Positions 43,419 through 53,630 are shown, counted from the stretch's first letter. The stretch: DNA of 64,000 nt from Azophilus sp963663395 (GCA_963663395.1 OY760226.1:1798001-1862000); one strand, 5' to 3'. Made by a program: numbers and translations. The notes: generated by a model not told the origin, from the sequence alone.

Positions 43419-44486
43419 ATGGATGTTTACCTTGTAGGCGGCGCGGTTCGGGACGAGCTTCTGGGGCGCGCTTCGCCCGGAGTGAGGGACTGGGTCGTCG
43501 TCGGCGGCACGGCCGAAGAGTTGCTGAAGCAGGGCTACCGGCAGGTGGGCAGACACTTTCCCGTCTTCCTGCACCCCGAGACCGGCGAGGAATACGCGCT
43601 GGCCCGCACGGAGCGCAAGACCGCCCCGGGGCACCGGGGCTTTGCCGTGCATGCGGGTACAGAGGTCACACTGGAGGAAGACCTGTCACGGCGGGACCTG
43701 ACGGTGAACGCCATCGCGAAGGATGCCCACGGGCATCTGATCGATCCCTTTGACGGGCAGCGGGACCTCTCGAACCGGATTCTTCGCCATGTGGGGGATG
43801 CCTTCCGCGAAGACCCCCTGCGCGTATTCCGGCTGGCGCGTTTCGCCGCGGAACTCGAAGGCTTCTCGGTGCACGATTCCACGCTCGCGCTGATCTCCGA
43901 CATGGCGTCCAGCCTCACTGAACTGCCCGCCGAGAGAGTCTGGGGTGAGTTCCGCAAGGCGCTCGCCGCACCGGACCCGCAGCGATTCGTCGATGTCCTC
44001 CAGGCGGGCGACTGTCTCGGCCGCTGGTTCCCGGAACTGGAAGGCGTGGCACTCGATACCCGGCCGGACACCGCGCGGGCACGCTACGGCGCCCTCGGAT
44101 GGGTACTGGACGTTTCGGAGATCCAAACCCTGAGCGACCGTCTCAAGGTTCCAAACGACCACGCAGACCTGGCTGTTGCGGTTGCCCGGCACGGGCTCGT
44201 GCTGGCTGATTGGCGCGCGGTCGCGCCCGAACGGCTGTTTGCAGCGGTGAAGGCGGTCGGCGCATTCCGGAATGTGGCCCTCAGCCGGCGGGTCTTCCAA
44301 CTGGTGGGCGTGCTTGCCGAATCGCCCCTGCACGAGTTGCAACACATGGTCTCGCAGGTGGCAGAGGACATCCACGCGGGTCTTTACCGGCAGGAAGGGC
44401 AGTCAGGCCCTGCGCTCGGCCGGCGCATCGAGCGCGACCGCATCAGGCGCCTTGCCGCACTCCGGGAAGAGAAGAACGTCGATTAG
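43419..44486 (+). CDS. cca: CCA tRNA nucleotidyltransferase with altered catalytic motif
   Basis: A 355-residue class II nucleotidyltransferase. The head matches gammaproteobacterial Cca: YLVGGAVRDELLG, HFPVFLHPETGEEYALARTE, EEDLSRRDLTVNAIA, DPLRVFRLARFAA. In E. coli the metal-binding pair is DRD within VKDRDWVVVG. Here the same place reads GVRDWVVVG, so the first aspartate is valine (codon GTG). It also ends before the HD phosphohydrolase domain present in E. coli Cca (412 residues), which many bacteria lack. Either the enzyme is weakened and another Cca exists, or a nearby residue compensates. It converges with tsaD. Confidence 0.88.
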   Translation: MDVYLVGGAVRDELLGRASPGVRDWVVVGGTAEELLKQGYRQVGRHFPVFLHPETGEEYALARTERKTAPGHRGFAVHAGTEVTLEEDLSRRDLTVNAIAKDAHGHLIDPFDGQRDLSNRILRHVGDAFREDPLRVFRLARFAAELEGFSVHDSTLALISDMASSLTELPAERVWGEFRKALAAPDPQRFVDVLQAGDCLGRWFPELEGVALDTRPDTARARYGALGWVLDVSEIQTLSDRLKVPNDHADLAVAVARHGLVLADWRAVAPERLFAAVKAVGAFRNVALSRRVFQLVGVLAESPLHELQHMVSQVAEDIHAGLYRQEGQSGPALGRRIERDRIRRLAALREEKNVD

Positions 44487-44533
44487 CCGATCATAGGCCC
44501 GAGGCATTGACTCAGTGGTACCCCGGTCAGTGG

Positions 44534-44556
44534 AGTCACCGGGTCAGGGTGACTCA
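44534..44556. terminator. Hairpin between cca and tsaD
   Basis: A perfect 8-bp stem, GAGTCACC / GGTGACTC, with a 7-base loop at 44534-44556. It overlaps the end of tsaD, between two converging genes. There is no T-run on either side, so it may act as a bidirectional but weak terminator. Confidence 0.4.
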
Positions 44557-45566
44557 CCAGCAACAGCGGCAAGGCTCGTCATTGGCCATCGGGCGCGGGT
44601 CGTGATGGCCAGCGCTTCGGTTTCGCCGGCGAGCAGCCGCTGGCAGCCGGCGAACGCGACCATGGCGCCGTTGTCGGTGCACAGCGATGGTTCCGCGTAG
44701 TGCACGCGGGCGTCCAGCTTCGTTTCCAGCCGCTCCCGCAGGCGGGTGTTGGCACTGACGCCGCCGGCGATCACCAGGTGTCCGGCGCCGGTCTGTTCGA
44801 TGGCCCGGCGGCACTTGATGGCCAGGGTGTCGACCACGGCTTCCTCGAAACACCGGGCGATGTCGGCGCGGTCGCTGTCAGTCAGCGGTTCGTGGGCCTT
44901 GACGGTGTTGAGGGTGAACGTCTTCAGGCCGCTGAAGCTGAAGTCCAGGCCGGGCCGGTCGGTCATGGGCCGGGGAAAGCGGAAACGGGCCGGGTCTCCG
45001 TCGATGGCGCATCGGGCGATGTGCGGGCCGCCCGGGTAGCCGAGGCCGAGCATCTTTGCGGCCTTGTCGAACGCTTCGCCGGCGGCATCGTCCAGCGATT
45101 CGCCCAGCGTGGTATAGACGCCGATGCCGTCCACCTCGACCAGCTGGGTGTGGCCGCCCGACACCAGTAGCGCCACGAAGGGCAGGGGCGGTTGTGCGGC
45201 ATCCATCAGCGGCGCGAGAAGGTGCGCTTCCATGTGATGTATGCCCAGCGCGGGGATGCCAAGCGTCCACGCCAGGCTGCGGCCGAAACCGGCGCCGACC
45301 AGCAGCGCGCCCATCAGCCCCGGGCCGGCGGTGTAGGCGATACCGTCCAGGTCGGCCAGGCTGCGGCCAGCCTGCGCCAGGGCTGCCCGGGTGAGCGGCA
45401 CGATCTTGCGGATATGGTCCCGCGAGGCCAGCTCCGGAACGACGCCGCCATAGTCGGCGTGCAGCTCGATCTGGCTGTGCAACACGTTGGCGAGCAGACC
45501 CGCTTGCGAGTCGTACAGCGCAATTCCGGTTTCGTCGCAGGACGTTTCGATGCCAAGGATCAACAT
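44544..45566 (-). CDS. tsaD: tRNA N6-threonylcarbamoyladenosine transferase subunit TsaD
   Basis: A 340-residue ASKHA-fold protein that transfers threonylcarbamoyl to A37 of ANN-decoding tRNAs with TsaB and TsaE. It has ILGIETSCDETGIA, the metal-binding HHMEAH (H110-H115 region), LVSGGHTQLV, GLGYPGGP and IAGGVSANTRLRERL. It is divergent from rpsU, the typical arrangement. The frame continues upstream on the same strand through the tandem array, but the ATG at 45566 is the canonical start. Confidence 0.96.
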   Translation of the reverse strand: MLILGIETSCDETGIALYDSQAGLLANVLHSQIELHADYGGVVPELASRDHIRKIVPLTRAALAQAGRSLADLDGIAYTAGPGLMGALLVGAGFGRSLAWTLGIPALGIHHMEAHLLAPLMDAAQPPLPFVALLVSGGHTQLVEVDGIGVYTTLGESLDDAAGEAFDKAAKMLGLGYPGGPHIARCAIDGDPARFRFPRPMTDRPGLDFSFSGLKTFTLNTVKAHEPLTDSDRADIARCFEEAVVDTLAIKCRRAIEQTGAGHLVIAGGVSANTRLRERLETKLDARVHYAEPSLCTDNGAMVAFAGCQRLLAGETEALAITTRARWPMTSLAAVAGESP

Positions 45567-45584
45567 ATCGGGTCAAGGCCATCC

Positions 45585-45763
45585 GCGGCGCTATCTGCGC
45601 CAAATCCGCGGCGCTATCTGCGCCAAATCCGCGGCGCAAAGTGCGCCCAACAGCGGCGCCGTTCGCGCCCAGTCGGGGCGCCATTGGCGCCAGGTTGCGG
45701 CACCATTTTGCGCCCAATCGCGGCGCAATCTGCGCCAAGTCGCGGCGCCATTTTGCGCGCAGG
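45585..45763. repeat. Eight-unit palindromic tandem array between tsaD and rpsU
   Basis: Eight adjacent units of 21-23 bp with consensus GCGGCGC-NNNNT-GCGCC-AANTC. Each has an inner dyad GGCGC/GCGCC. Units start near 45585, 45608, 45631, 45653, 45676, 45697, 45720 and 45742. The first two are identical; the others vary mainly in the centre and the linker while keeping the dyad. The array fills almost the whole gap between the divergent tsaD and rpsU and runs into the rpsU promoter. Confidence 0.85.
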
Positions 45764-45780
45764 GGCTTTTCCAGTAAAAT
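45753..45780 (+). promoter_or_regulatory. rpsU: Candidate rpsU promoter
   Basis: TTGCGC at 45753-45758 and TAAAAT at 45775-45780, 16 bp apart, 30 bp before the rpsU ATG. The -35 lies inside the last unit of the palindromic array, so a protein bound to the array would affect transcription. Confidence 0.5.
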
Positions 45781-45810
45781 CGCCGCCCTTTCCAACGAAG
45801 GCCAACCTGT

Positions 45811-46026
45811 ATGCCGCATGTTCGGATCAAGGAGAACGAACCGTTCGACGTCGCCTTGAGGCGTTTCAAGCGCTCCTGTGAAAAGGCCGGCATCCTCTCC
45901 GAGGTGCGCCGGCGCGAGTACTATGAAAAGCCCACGGCCGTGCGCAAGCGCAAGGCTGCGGCCGCGGTCAAGCGGCACCTGAAAAAACTGCAGCGCGAAG
46001 CCCGCCGGTTCGAAAAGTCCTACTGA
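45811..46026 (+). CDS. rpsU: 30S ribosomal protein S21
   Basis: A 71-residue basic protein, full-length and typical: MPHVRIKENEPFDVALRRFK at the start and a Lys/Arg-rich C-terminus. S21 helps initiation-complex formation on the 30S subunit. GAAGG lies about 10 bp before the ATG. It is the first gene of the rpsU-yqeY-dnaG-rpoD macromolecular-synthesis block. Confidence 0.97.
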   Translation: MPHVRIKENEPFDVALRRFKRSCEKAGILSEVRRREYYEKPTAVRKRKAAAAVKRHLKKLQREARRFEKSY

Positions 46027-46059
46027 CCCGCAGCATCCCGCGGCCCGGTTCTTCGGGCA

Positions 46060-46506
46060 ATGAGTCAGCTGAAACTCCATATCCAGGAAGCCACCAGGGC
46101 TGCCATGAAGGCCCGGGACAAGCCGCGCCTTGCGGCGCTGAGGCTGATCAACGCCGACATCAAGCGCGTGGAGGTGGACGAGCGCAAGGAGTTGAATGAC
46201 CAGGATGTGGTTACCGTACTGACCCGGATGCTGAAGCAGCGCAACGACAGCCTCACCCAGTTCCGCGACGCCGGACGCGACGACCTGGCCGACCAGGAGC
46301 AGTTCGAGGTGGACGTGATCAATGCGTTCATGCCGGAGCCCCTGGCAGAAGCCGAGATCGACGCCCTGATCGAGGCGGCCATCGCGGGGACGGAAGCATC
46401 CTCCATGCGCGACATGGGCAAGGTGATGGCCAGGCTGCGTGGCGACGTGCAGGGCCGCGCCGACATGGGCGCGCTCAGCGCCAGGGTCCGCGCAAGGTTG
46501 ACTTGA
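46060..46506 (+). CDS. yqeY: GatB/YqeY-domain protein
   Basis: A 148-residue helical protein of the YqeY family, related to the tail domain of GatB and possibly able to bind tRNA. It has LRLINADIKRVEVDERKELND, ELN-type DVVTVLTRMLKQRNDS, and the C-terminal DMGKVMARLRGDVQGRADMG motif. It lies 33 bp after rpsU. A small hairpin, GCCCG-GTTCTT-CGGGC (46043-46058), ends just before its ATG and may limit its translation. Confidence 0.93.
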   Translation: MSQLKLHIQEATRAAMKARDKPRLAALRLINADIKRVEVDERKELNDQDVVTVLTRMLKQRNDSLTQFRDAGRDDLADQEQFEVDVINAFMPEPLAEAEIDALIEAAIAGTEASSMRDMGKVMARLRGDVQGRADMGALSARVRARLT

Positions 46507-46657
46507 ATTCCACATCATCCGAAAGCCTTCGCCGCTGTTGAGACAGGGCCCGACCGGGGAGGCGGGGCCAGCGTTTGATTCCGAGCCCGCCGCACACCGG
46601 CGCGCTACCCGTTTTACCTGTTAACGCACCCATCGCAGGAGTATTCTAGGCGGCGTA

Positions 46658-48382
46658 ATGGCCGGCCAGATTCCCCAGTCCTTTATCAACGATCTGCTGG
46701 GTCGCGTGGACATCGTCGGGGTGGTTGGCGAGCGCGTGCCGCTCAAGAAGGCGGGCAAGGATTTCCAGGCCCGGTGTCCTTTCCACGACGAGAAAACACC
46801 GTCGTTCACTGTCAGCCAGGACAAGCAGTTCTACTATTGCTTCGGCTGCAGCGCGAGCGGTACGGCACTCACCTTTCTCATGGAATACGAACGGCTGCCA
46901 TTCGTGGAGGCGGTGGAAACGCTGGCGGCCCAGGCCGGGGTGGAGGTCCCCCGGGAACGCTCCCGCCGGCCGCAACGGGACAACAGCGGCCTCTACGAGA
47001 CCATGCAGCGGGCCGAGCGTTACTTCCGCGGGCAGCTCAAGCGGTCGAAGCAGGCTGTCGACTACCTCAAGTTGCGTGGCCTGACGGGCACCGTGGCCAG
47101 GGACTTCGGGGTCGGTTACGCCCCCGACTCCTGGGACGGCCTGCAGAAAGCCCTGGGCTCCGTCGGCGACGGCGACAAGCTGCTGCTCGAAGCGGGCCTG
47201 GTCAGCAAGAACGAGCGCGGCAATGTCTACGACCGTTTCCGGGGACGGGTCCTGTTCCCGATCCGGGACATCCGCGGCCGCGTCATCGGCTTCGGCGGCC
47301 GATTGCTCGGGGACGGGGACGGGCCGAAATACCTCAACTCCCCGGAGACGCCGATCTTCCACAAGGGCGAAGAGCTCTACGGGCTGTTCGAGGCACGCAA
47401 ATCCGTACGAAACCTGAACCGGCTTGTGGTTGTCGAAGGTTACATGGACGTCATCGCGTTGGCCCAATGCGGCGTACCCAACGCCGTCGCCACCCTCGGC
47501 ACCGCTTCCGGCGAGAACCACTACCGCAAGCTGTATCGCTATGTCGACGAGGTGATCTGCTGCTTCGACGGCGACCAGGCAGGGCGCCGCGCCGCCTGGC
47601 GGGCGCTGGAAAACGCGCTGCCCACCCTGAGCGAGGGCCGGCGGCTGAAATTCATGTTCGTGCCGGAAGGTGAAGACCCCGACTCGCTGGTGCGCAAGGA
47701 GGGTTCCGCGGATTTCCTGGAACGGCTGGAAAATGCGACCCCCGCCATCGAGTACCTGTTCGGCGAACTGGTGGGCGGTTTTGACCTCAACGCCATCGAC
47801 GACCGTGCAAAGCTGTCCAGCCTGGCGATGCCGTACGTGAACCGGGTGCCGGCGGGTGCGCTGAAGGATCTGATGCTGCAGCGGGTGCGCGATCTCACCG
47901 GGCTGCGGCCCGACCGGGCTGCTCCGGGGGCGAGCGCCGGCAACCGGAACCGGAACCGGAGTCCCGCAGCGCGCGGCGGTATCCGCGGGCTTGCCGAACA
48001 TCTGCTCGCCATGCTGCTGAAGCGCCCGGAATTGCTCCGCGGCTTGAGCGACGAACAGGTCGAGGCAATCGTCAATCGCGACGGAGCCAGCCTGTTCCGC
48101 GACGTTGTGAAGTACGTGGCGGAACACCCGGAAGCAGACCCGGCGCAGATTCTGGGCCGTTGGTCAGGCGACCGGTACCACGACGAACTGGTACGCCTGC
48201 ACGGGCGGCGCAGCGTGCTCTCGGCCGAGGCGGAGGCCGCGGAATTTGCCGATGGCGTGGCGCGGTTCATCGCCGCGGCGCGGCGGCAGGAACGCCGTCG
48301 CCTCGTCGACGAAATGCGTGAGGACCCGTCGCGGGAGAAGCTCTCACGCTTTTGGTCGCTGAAACAGGGGTCCGGGCGTTGA
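46658..48382 (+). CDS. dnaG: DNA primase
   Basis: A 574-residue primase that makes RNA primers for replication. The N-terminal zinc finger is CPFHDEKTPSF with YYCFGCSASG (CHC2 type). The RNA-polymerase core follows, with the TOPRIM motif VVVEGYMDVIAL near residue 263 and CCFDGDQAGRRAAWRALE near residue 305. The C-terminal helicase-binding region follows after a Gly/Arg/Asn-rich linker near residue 428. The ATG at 46658 starts MAGQIPQSFINDLL, the canonical N-terminus. Confidence 0.96.
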   Translation: MAGQIPQSFINDLLGRVDIVGVVGERVPLKKAGKDFQARCPFHDEKTPSFTVSQDKQFYYCFGCSASGTALTFLMEYERLPFVEAVETLAAQAGVEVPRERSRRPQRDNSGLYETMQRAERYFRGQLKRSKQAVDYLKLRGLTGTVARDFGVGYAPDSWDGLQKALGSVGDGDKLLLEAGLVSKNERGNVYDRFRGRVLFPIRDIRGRVIGFGGRLLGDGDGPKYLNSPETPIFHKGEELYGLFEARKSVRNLNRLVVVEGYMDVIALAQCGVPNAVATLGTASGENHYRKLYRYVDEVICCFDGDQAGRRAAWRALENALPTLSEGRRLKFMFVPEGEDPDSLVRKEGSADFLERLENATPAIEYLFGELVGGFDLNAIDDRAKLSSLAMPYVNRVPAGALKDLMLQRVRDLTGLRPDRAAPGASAGNRNRNRSPAARGGIRGLAEHLLAMLLKRPELLRGLSDEQVEAIVNRDGASLFRDVVKYVAEHPEADPAQILGRWSGDRYHDELVRLHGRRSVLSAEAEAAEFADGVARFIAAARRQERRRLVDEMREDPSREKLSRFWSLKQGSGR

Positions 48383-48425
48383 GAGCCCTTGAAAATTACC
48401 GATACCGCCACACATTCAGTACGTA

Positions 48426-48431
48426 TATAAT
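48426..48431 (+). promoter_or_regulatory. rpoD: Candidate -10 box upstream of rpoD
   Basis: TATAAT in an AT-rich patch 110 bp before rpoD, in the dnaG-rpoD gap. A good -35 at standard spacing is not obvious. E. coli has internal promoters for rpoD in a comparable position, so a separate rpoD promoter is plausible. Confidence 0.4.
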
Positions 48432-48541
48432 TACTCGTTTGTCCCGACCAACGTGGGTTTCGACCCGGGGCGCGTTGATCGGTGGCATGAACAGGCCGTT
48501 CTGTCGGAATGGTTCCGGCTTAATCAACTCGTCGAGGCGTC

Positions 48542-50380
<1,839 letters not shown>

Positions 50381-50427
50381 GCGGCCCCGTACAACACCCG
50401 CACTTTCTCGGCAAACACGCGTTGTCG

Positions 50428-50472
50428 GCGCGCGTCGGGGCTGCGCGCGTCGGGGCTGCGCGCGTCGGGGCT
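50428..50472. repeat. Three perfect 15-bp tandem repeats
   Basis: GCGCGCGTCGGGGCT repeated three times without mismatch, between rpoD and the tRNA gene. It ends about 22 bp before the likely tRNA -10 box. No hairpin terminator is evident in this gap. Confidence 0.8.
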
Positions 50473-50493
50473 GGGGCGGTGTGACGCGCGTGC

Positions 50494-50499
50494 TATATT
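50494..50499 (+). promoter_or_regulatory. Candidate tRNA -10 box
   Basis: TATATT lies 10 bp before the first base of the tRNA, the spacing expected for a stable-RNA promoter. The -35 region is not convincing. Confidence 0.4.
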
Positions 50500-50509
50500 C
50501 CTGCTGATC

Positions 50510-50586
50510 GGGCCTATAGCTCAGTTGGTTAGAGCAGTGGACTCATAATCCATTGGTCCCAGGTTCGAGTCCTGGTGGGCCCACCA
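50510..50586 (+). tRNA. tRNA with anticodon CAT, probably Ile2 (lysidine-modified)
   Basis: A complete 77-base cloverleaf with CCA encoded. The acceptor stem pairs GGGCCTA with TGGGCCC. The D loop is AGCTCAGTTGGTTAGAGC, the anticodon arm has CTCATAA, and the T loop is GGTTCGAGTCC. Anticodon CAT is used by Met, fMet and Ile2. The GGGCCTATAGCTCAG start resembles the gammaproteobacterial tRNA-Ile2 that TilS converts to read AUA, while elongator Met usually differs in the anticodon stem. Identity as Ile2 is likely but not certain. Confidence 0.9.
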
Positions 50587-50699
50587 ATTTCACCCCGTGC
50601 ATTCCCTGACGCATTAACGCAGGACTTTCCGTAAAAGTGGAGATATAATGGAGGCATTGCGCGCGGCCACCAACCTGCCGGTTCGCGCTGGAGAGAATC

Positions 50700-50993
50700 A
50701 TGCGTTATCTAGTCGCCATGTCGGCGCCTCAGACCCGTAAGGCCATTGCCACCATTGTCGATGCGCCGCGATCGTTTGCCCAGGCCAAGTTGCTTGCGGC
50801 TGCCCGATATCCGGATTGCCGGGTAGTTTCGGTTCGTGCCGCTCCGGCGGGTTTGCGTCTCGATGCCGAGCGTGTCGAGATCGACTGGGATAGCGTTCGT
50901 GGCGTTTCCGCCCCGACGCAAGACATCCCGGACCAGGAACCCGGGCGCACGCCACTCGGCCTTGCCAAGCTGAAGAAGCTGTTTTCGGGGTAA
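50700..50993 (+). CDS. Small protein of unknown function
   Basis: A 97-residue protein I do not recognise. It has a strong ribosome site (GGAGAG, 5 bp before the ATG), no signal peptide or membrane segment, and a predicted alpha/beta N-terminal half (MRYLVAMSAPQTRKAIATIV, then FAQAKLLAAARYPDCRVVSV) that looks like a compact domain. The C-terminal third is hydrophilic and ends basic (LAKLKKLFSG). It stands alone between the tRNA and a converging P450 gene. Base use matches its neighbours. Confidence 0.6.
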   Translation: MRYLVAMSAPQTRKAIATIVDAPRSFAQAKLLAAARYPDCRVVSVRAAPAGLRLDAERVEIDWDSVRGVSAPTQDIPDQEPGRTPLGLAKLKKLFSG

Positions 50994-51045
50994 GAGTGCG
51001 AATGGGCGCGAGGTGTAAACCGGCGCGACCGTAACGCGCTCCGCC

Positions 51046-52314
51046 TCAAGCTGCTTCGAAGCGGAGATGTATCTGCCCCAGCGCGCGCATCCACATGCCC
51101 TTTATGTGCTCGAAGGTGTCCTTCTCGGGAACGGGATGGAACTTCGCGATGCGCTTCAGAAGAATCTCCCAGGCCCACCGCTGTTCGAAGCGCGACAGCG
51201 TGGCGCCGGGGCAGACGCGCTCGCCCAAGCCGAAAGCCAGGTGGCGGCCGGCGTTCCTGCGAACCAGGTCCGGCTGGTTCGGTTCGGGGAAGCGTGCCGG
51301 GTCGTGGTTGCCGGCGCCGTAGCGAACGCTGAGGATGGCGCCCTTGGGCAGGTGGATTCCCGCCAGTTCCGTATCTTCTGAAACGTAGCGGAACAGCCCC
51401 TGGGTGGGGGATTCGATGCGCAGGGTTTCTTCGACGAAGTTCTTGATTCGAGAGGGGTCGGCGCGCAGGGCCGCTTCCACTTCAGGGTGGCGGAACAGCA
51501 GCCACAGCCCGTTAGAGATGGCGAAGGCGGTGGTTTCGTTGCCGCCGATGAGGAGGTGGTCGGTAAGGCCGATGACCTCGGCATCGGTCAGCTTGCGGCG
51601 CCTGCCCGTGTCCGCATCTTCCAGTTTCGCGTGCACCAGGTGGCTCAGGATGTCGTCACCGGGGTGTTTCCGCTTGTGCTGCATGGCATCGAAGATGTAG
51701 TGCTGCAACTCGATGTGTTTCTCGACTGCGTCGAGTTCCTGCTCGAGCGACAGGCCCCGGGAGAACGGCAGTACCCAGGCGGCGGACCACACCTTCAGTT
51801 GCGGCAGGTCGCTGCGCGGAAATCCCAGCAGTTCGGCGATGACCACCATCGGCAGGGGCTCGGCGAAGGCTTTCATGAACTCGATCTCGCCCTTGTCGAT
51901 CCAGGTGTCGATGAGTTCGTCGATCAGGCTGCGCACGAACGGCTCCCGCCGGCGGATCTCGGCAGCGGTGAGTTTCGGGTCCACCAGGGCCCGGTAATGG
52001 CGGTGCTTCGGCAGGTTCTCGCTCAGGGGCGTGAAGCGGGTCCAGCCTTCATTCTGGTAGAGCGCCCGGGATTCGGGGAACTTGATGAGCGGTTCCACGT
52101 CCTGGATGTCGGGCCCGCCGCTGAAGAGGTTCGGCCGGCGCAGCACGTACTCGATTTCTTCGTAGCCGGTGAGCACGTACATGCCCAGTTGCGGCATGAA
52201 ATACACCGGGGATTCAGCGCGCAGGATGTCGTAGGCCTCGAACCAGTTTTCCTGTACGGCCGGGTCCATCAGGTCGATTTCCGCCGCGGTTCGGTAGGGG
52301 CATCCCTGTGTCAT
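51046..52314 (-). CDS. Cytochrome P450
   Basis: A 422-residue soluble bacterial P450. The I-helix oxygen-binding motif is GGNETT (257-262), the K-helix ExxR is E296-x-x-R299, and the heme loop FGLGERVCPG places the axial cysteine at C368. Such enzymes hydroxylate hydrophobic substrates and need a ferredoxin; the adrenodoxin-like ferredoxin at 5.4 kb is a candidate. The ATG at 52314 is preferred to the longer frame. It is followed upstream by a CurA-like reductase on the same strand and may share its promoter. The substrate is unknown. Confidence 0.93.
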   Translation of the reverse strand: MTQGCPYRTAAEIDLMDPAVQENWFEAYDILRAESPVYFMPQLGMYVLTGYEEIEYVLRRPNLFSGGPDIQDVEPLIKFPESRALYQNEGWTRFTPLSENLPKHRHYRALVDPKLTAAEIRRREPFVRSLIDELIDTWIDKGEIEFMKAFAEPLPMVVIAELLGFPRSDLPQLKVWSAAWVLPFSRGLSLEQELDAVEKHIELQHYIFDAMQHKRKHPGDDILSHLVHAKLEDADTGRRRKLTDAEVIGLTDHLLIGGNETTAFAISNGLWLLFRHPEVEAALRADPSRIKNFVEETLRIESPTQGLFRYVSEDTELAGIHLPKGAILSVRYGAGNHDPARFPEPNQPDLVRRNAGRHLAFGLGERVCPGATLSRFEQRWAWEILLKRIAKFHPVPEKDTFEHIKGMWMRALGQIHLRFEAA

Positions 52315-52434
52315 GTTCGCTTCCCTGGCAGTTGCTGCGCCGGCGGCCGTCCGTTGCGCGTCCGAGTCGTTCGACTGCCGCTGTCGGCGCATGAGCGGAT
52401 CGGGGCGGCAACTGCTTCGGTCATCGGCGGACGG

Positions 52435-53442
52435 TCACAGCCGCAGCAGTTGCTTGCCGAAGTTCTTGCCCGAGAAGAGCCGCAGCAGTGTCGGGGGAAT
52501 GTTCTCGAACCCGTGCTGGATGTCTTCCTTGTGGGCGATCTTTCCCGCCCGCATCCATTCGGTGATGCGCCTGCGGGCCGCCCCGTACTCCCGTTCATAG
52601 CCGCTCAGCAGAAAACCTTCAATGATGGCCTGGCGGAAGACGATGTTGAAGTAGTTGGCGGGGCCCGGCGGCAGGGTTTCCTGCGAGTAGCGGGATATCC
52701 CGCCGCAGATGACCACCCGGGCGCGGTTGGCGATGCGGGCGAGCGCCGCGTTCAGGGCGTCGCCGCCGACGTTGTCGAAAAACACGTTGATGCCGCCGGG
52801 GCAGAGTTCGGTGATGCGCCGCTTGATGTTCTCGCTCTTGTAATCGATGGCCGCCTCGCAGCCCAGTTCGTCTGCGAGCCAGGCGCATTTCTCCGGGCCG
52901 CCGGCGATGCCGATGACACGGGCACCGAGGATGCGGGCGATCTGCACCACCATGGAGCCCACCGCCCCGGCGGCGCCGGATACCAGGATGTTGTCGCCGG
53001 GTTCGGGCCGGCCGATGCGCAGCAGGCCGAAATACGCCGTGAGGCCCGTCCCGCCCAGGGGGCCGAGGTGCGCGGTCAGCAGGTCGTCGTCGGGCAGCAC
53101 TTCCACCGCGGCGCCGTCGAGAGAGGCGTATTCCTGCCAGCCCACGGCCCCGATGACCTTTTCGCCCTCGGCGATCCTTGCGTTGCGGGTTTCGACCACC
53201 TCGCCGATGCCGCGCGCCGACATCACGTTGCCGACTTCGGCGCCGCTGGTATAACCCGCGATGTTCTCCATCTGCCCTTTCTGGGAGGGGTCGAAGCTCA
53301 AGGTTTCCACGCGGACCCGCACCTGCCCGTCGGCAAGGGGTTCGATCCCGGCTTCGTGGGCCTTGAAATCGGAGAGGGAGAGTGCCCTGCCCCGGGGATT
53401 GCCATTGATGAGCCACTGGCGATTGGTCGCCGTTCCGTTCAT
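52435..53442 (-). CDS. CurA-like NADPH-dependent 2-alkenal/curcumin reductase
   Basis: A 335-residue medium-chain reductase without the structural-zinc cysteines. It has the Rossmann motif VSGAAGAVGSMVVQIA near residue 150, YTSGAEVGNVMSARGIGEV as substrate loop, and FFDNVGGDALNAAL. Its relatives reduce the C=C bond of alkenals, alkenones or curcumin. It is 120 bp upstream of the P450, on the same strand, and divergent from the symporter. A role in reducing an enone formed during oxidation of the P450 substrate is an inference. Confidence 0.88.
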   Translation of the reverse strand: MNGTATNRQWLINGNPRGRALSLSDFKAHEAGIEPLADGQVRVRVETLSFDPSQKGQMENIAGYTSGAEVGNVMSARGIGEVVETRNARIAEGEKVIGAVGWQEYASLDGAAVEVLPDDDLLTAHLGPLGGTGLTAYFGLLRIGRPEPGDNILVSGAAGAVGSMVVQIARILGARVIGIAGGPEKCAWLADELGCEAAIDYKSENIKRRITELCPGGINVFFDNVGGDALNAALARIANRARVVICGGISRYSQETLPPGPANYFNIVFRQAIIEGFLLSGYEREYGAARRRITEWMRAGKIAHKEDIQHGFENIPPTLLRLFSGKNFGKQLLRL

Positions 53443-53630
53443 GAGGATTTCCCTGATCTTGTTCGTGTTGAGAAACGTCGCGGGGACGCCGCTTCCGCGT
53501 TAATCGTACTATCATTGCATGACATTCGTCCCACGTGAGTTTGCTCGGCGCGCAAGATCTGCCCCATGAATGCCACGCTGTCGTTTGCCCCCGCGGCAAC
53601 TAGCGCCTGGCCGATGCGCCCGGTGGACGA

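Noticed and set aside
45585..45763. CRISPR array
   Set aside because: The units are head-to-tail with only a few variable bases between dyads. There are no unique spacers of 25-40 bp and no cas genes nearby.
44878..46518. 546-codon minus-strand frame spanning tsaD, the array and rpsU/yqeY
   Set aside because: It stays open only because the tandem array lacks stops in that frame. It crosses well-established genes on both strands and has no start signals.
50510..50586. Elongator or initiator tRNA-Met
   Set aside because: The acceptor, D-arm and anticodon-stem sequence fit tRNA-Ile2 (CAT, lysidine) better. Not fully excluded, so the feature is described by anticodon.
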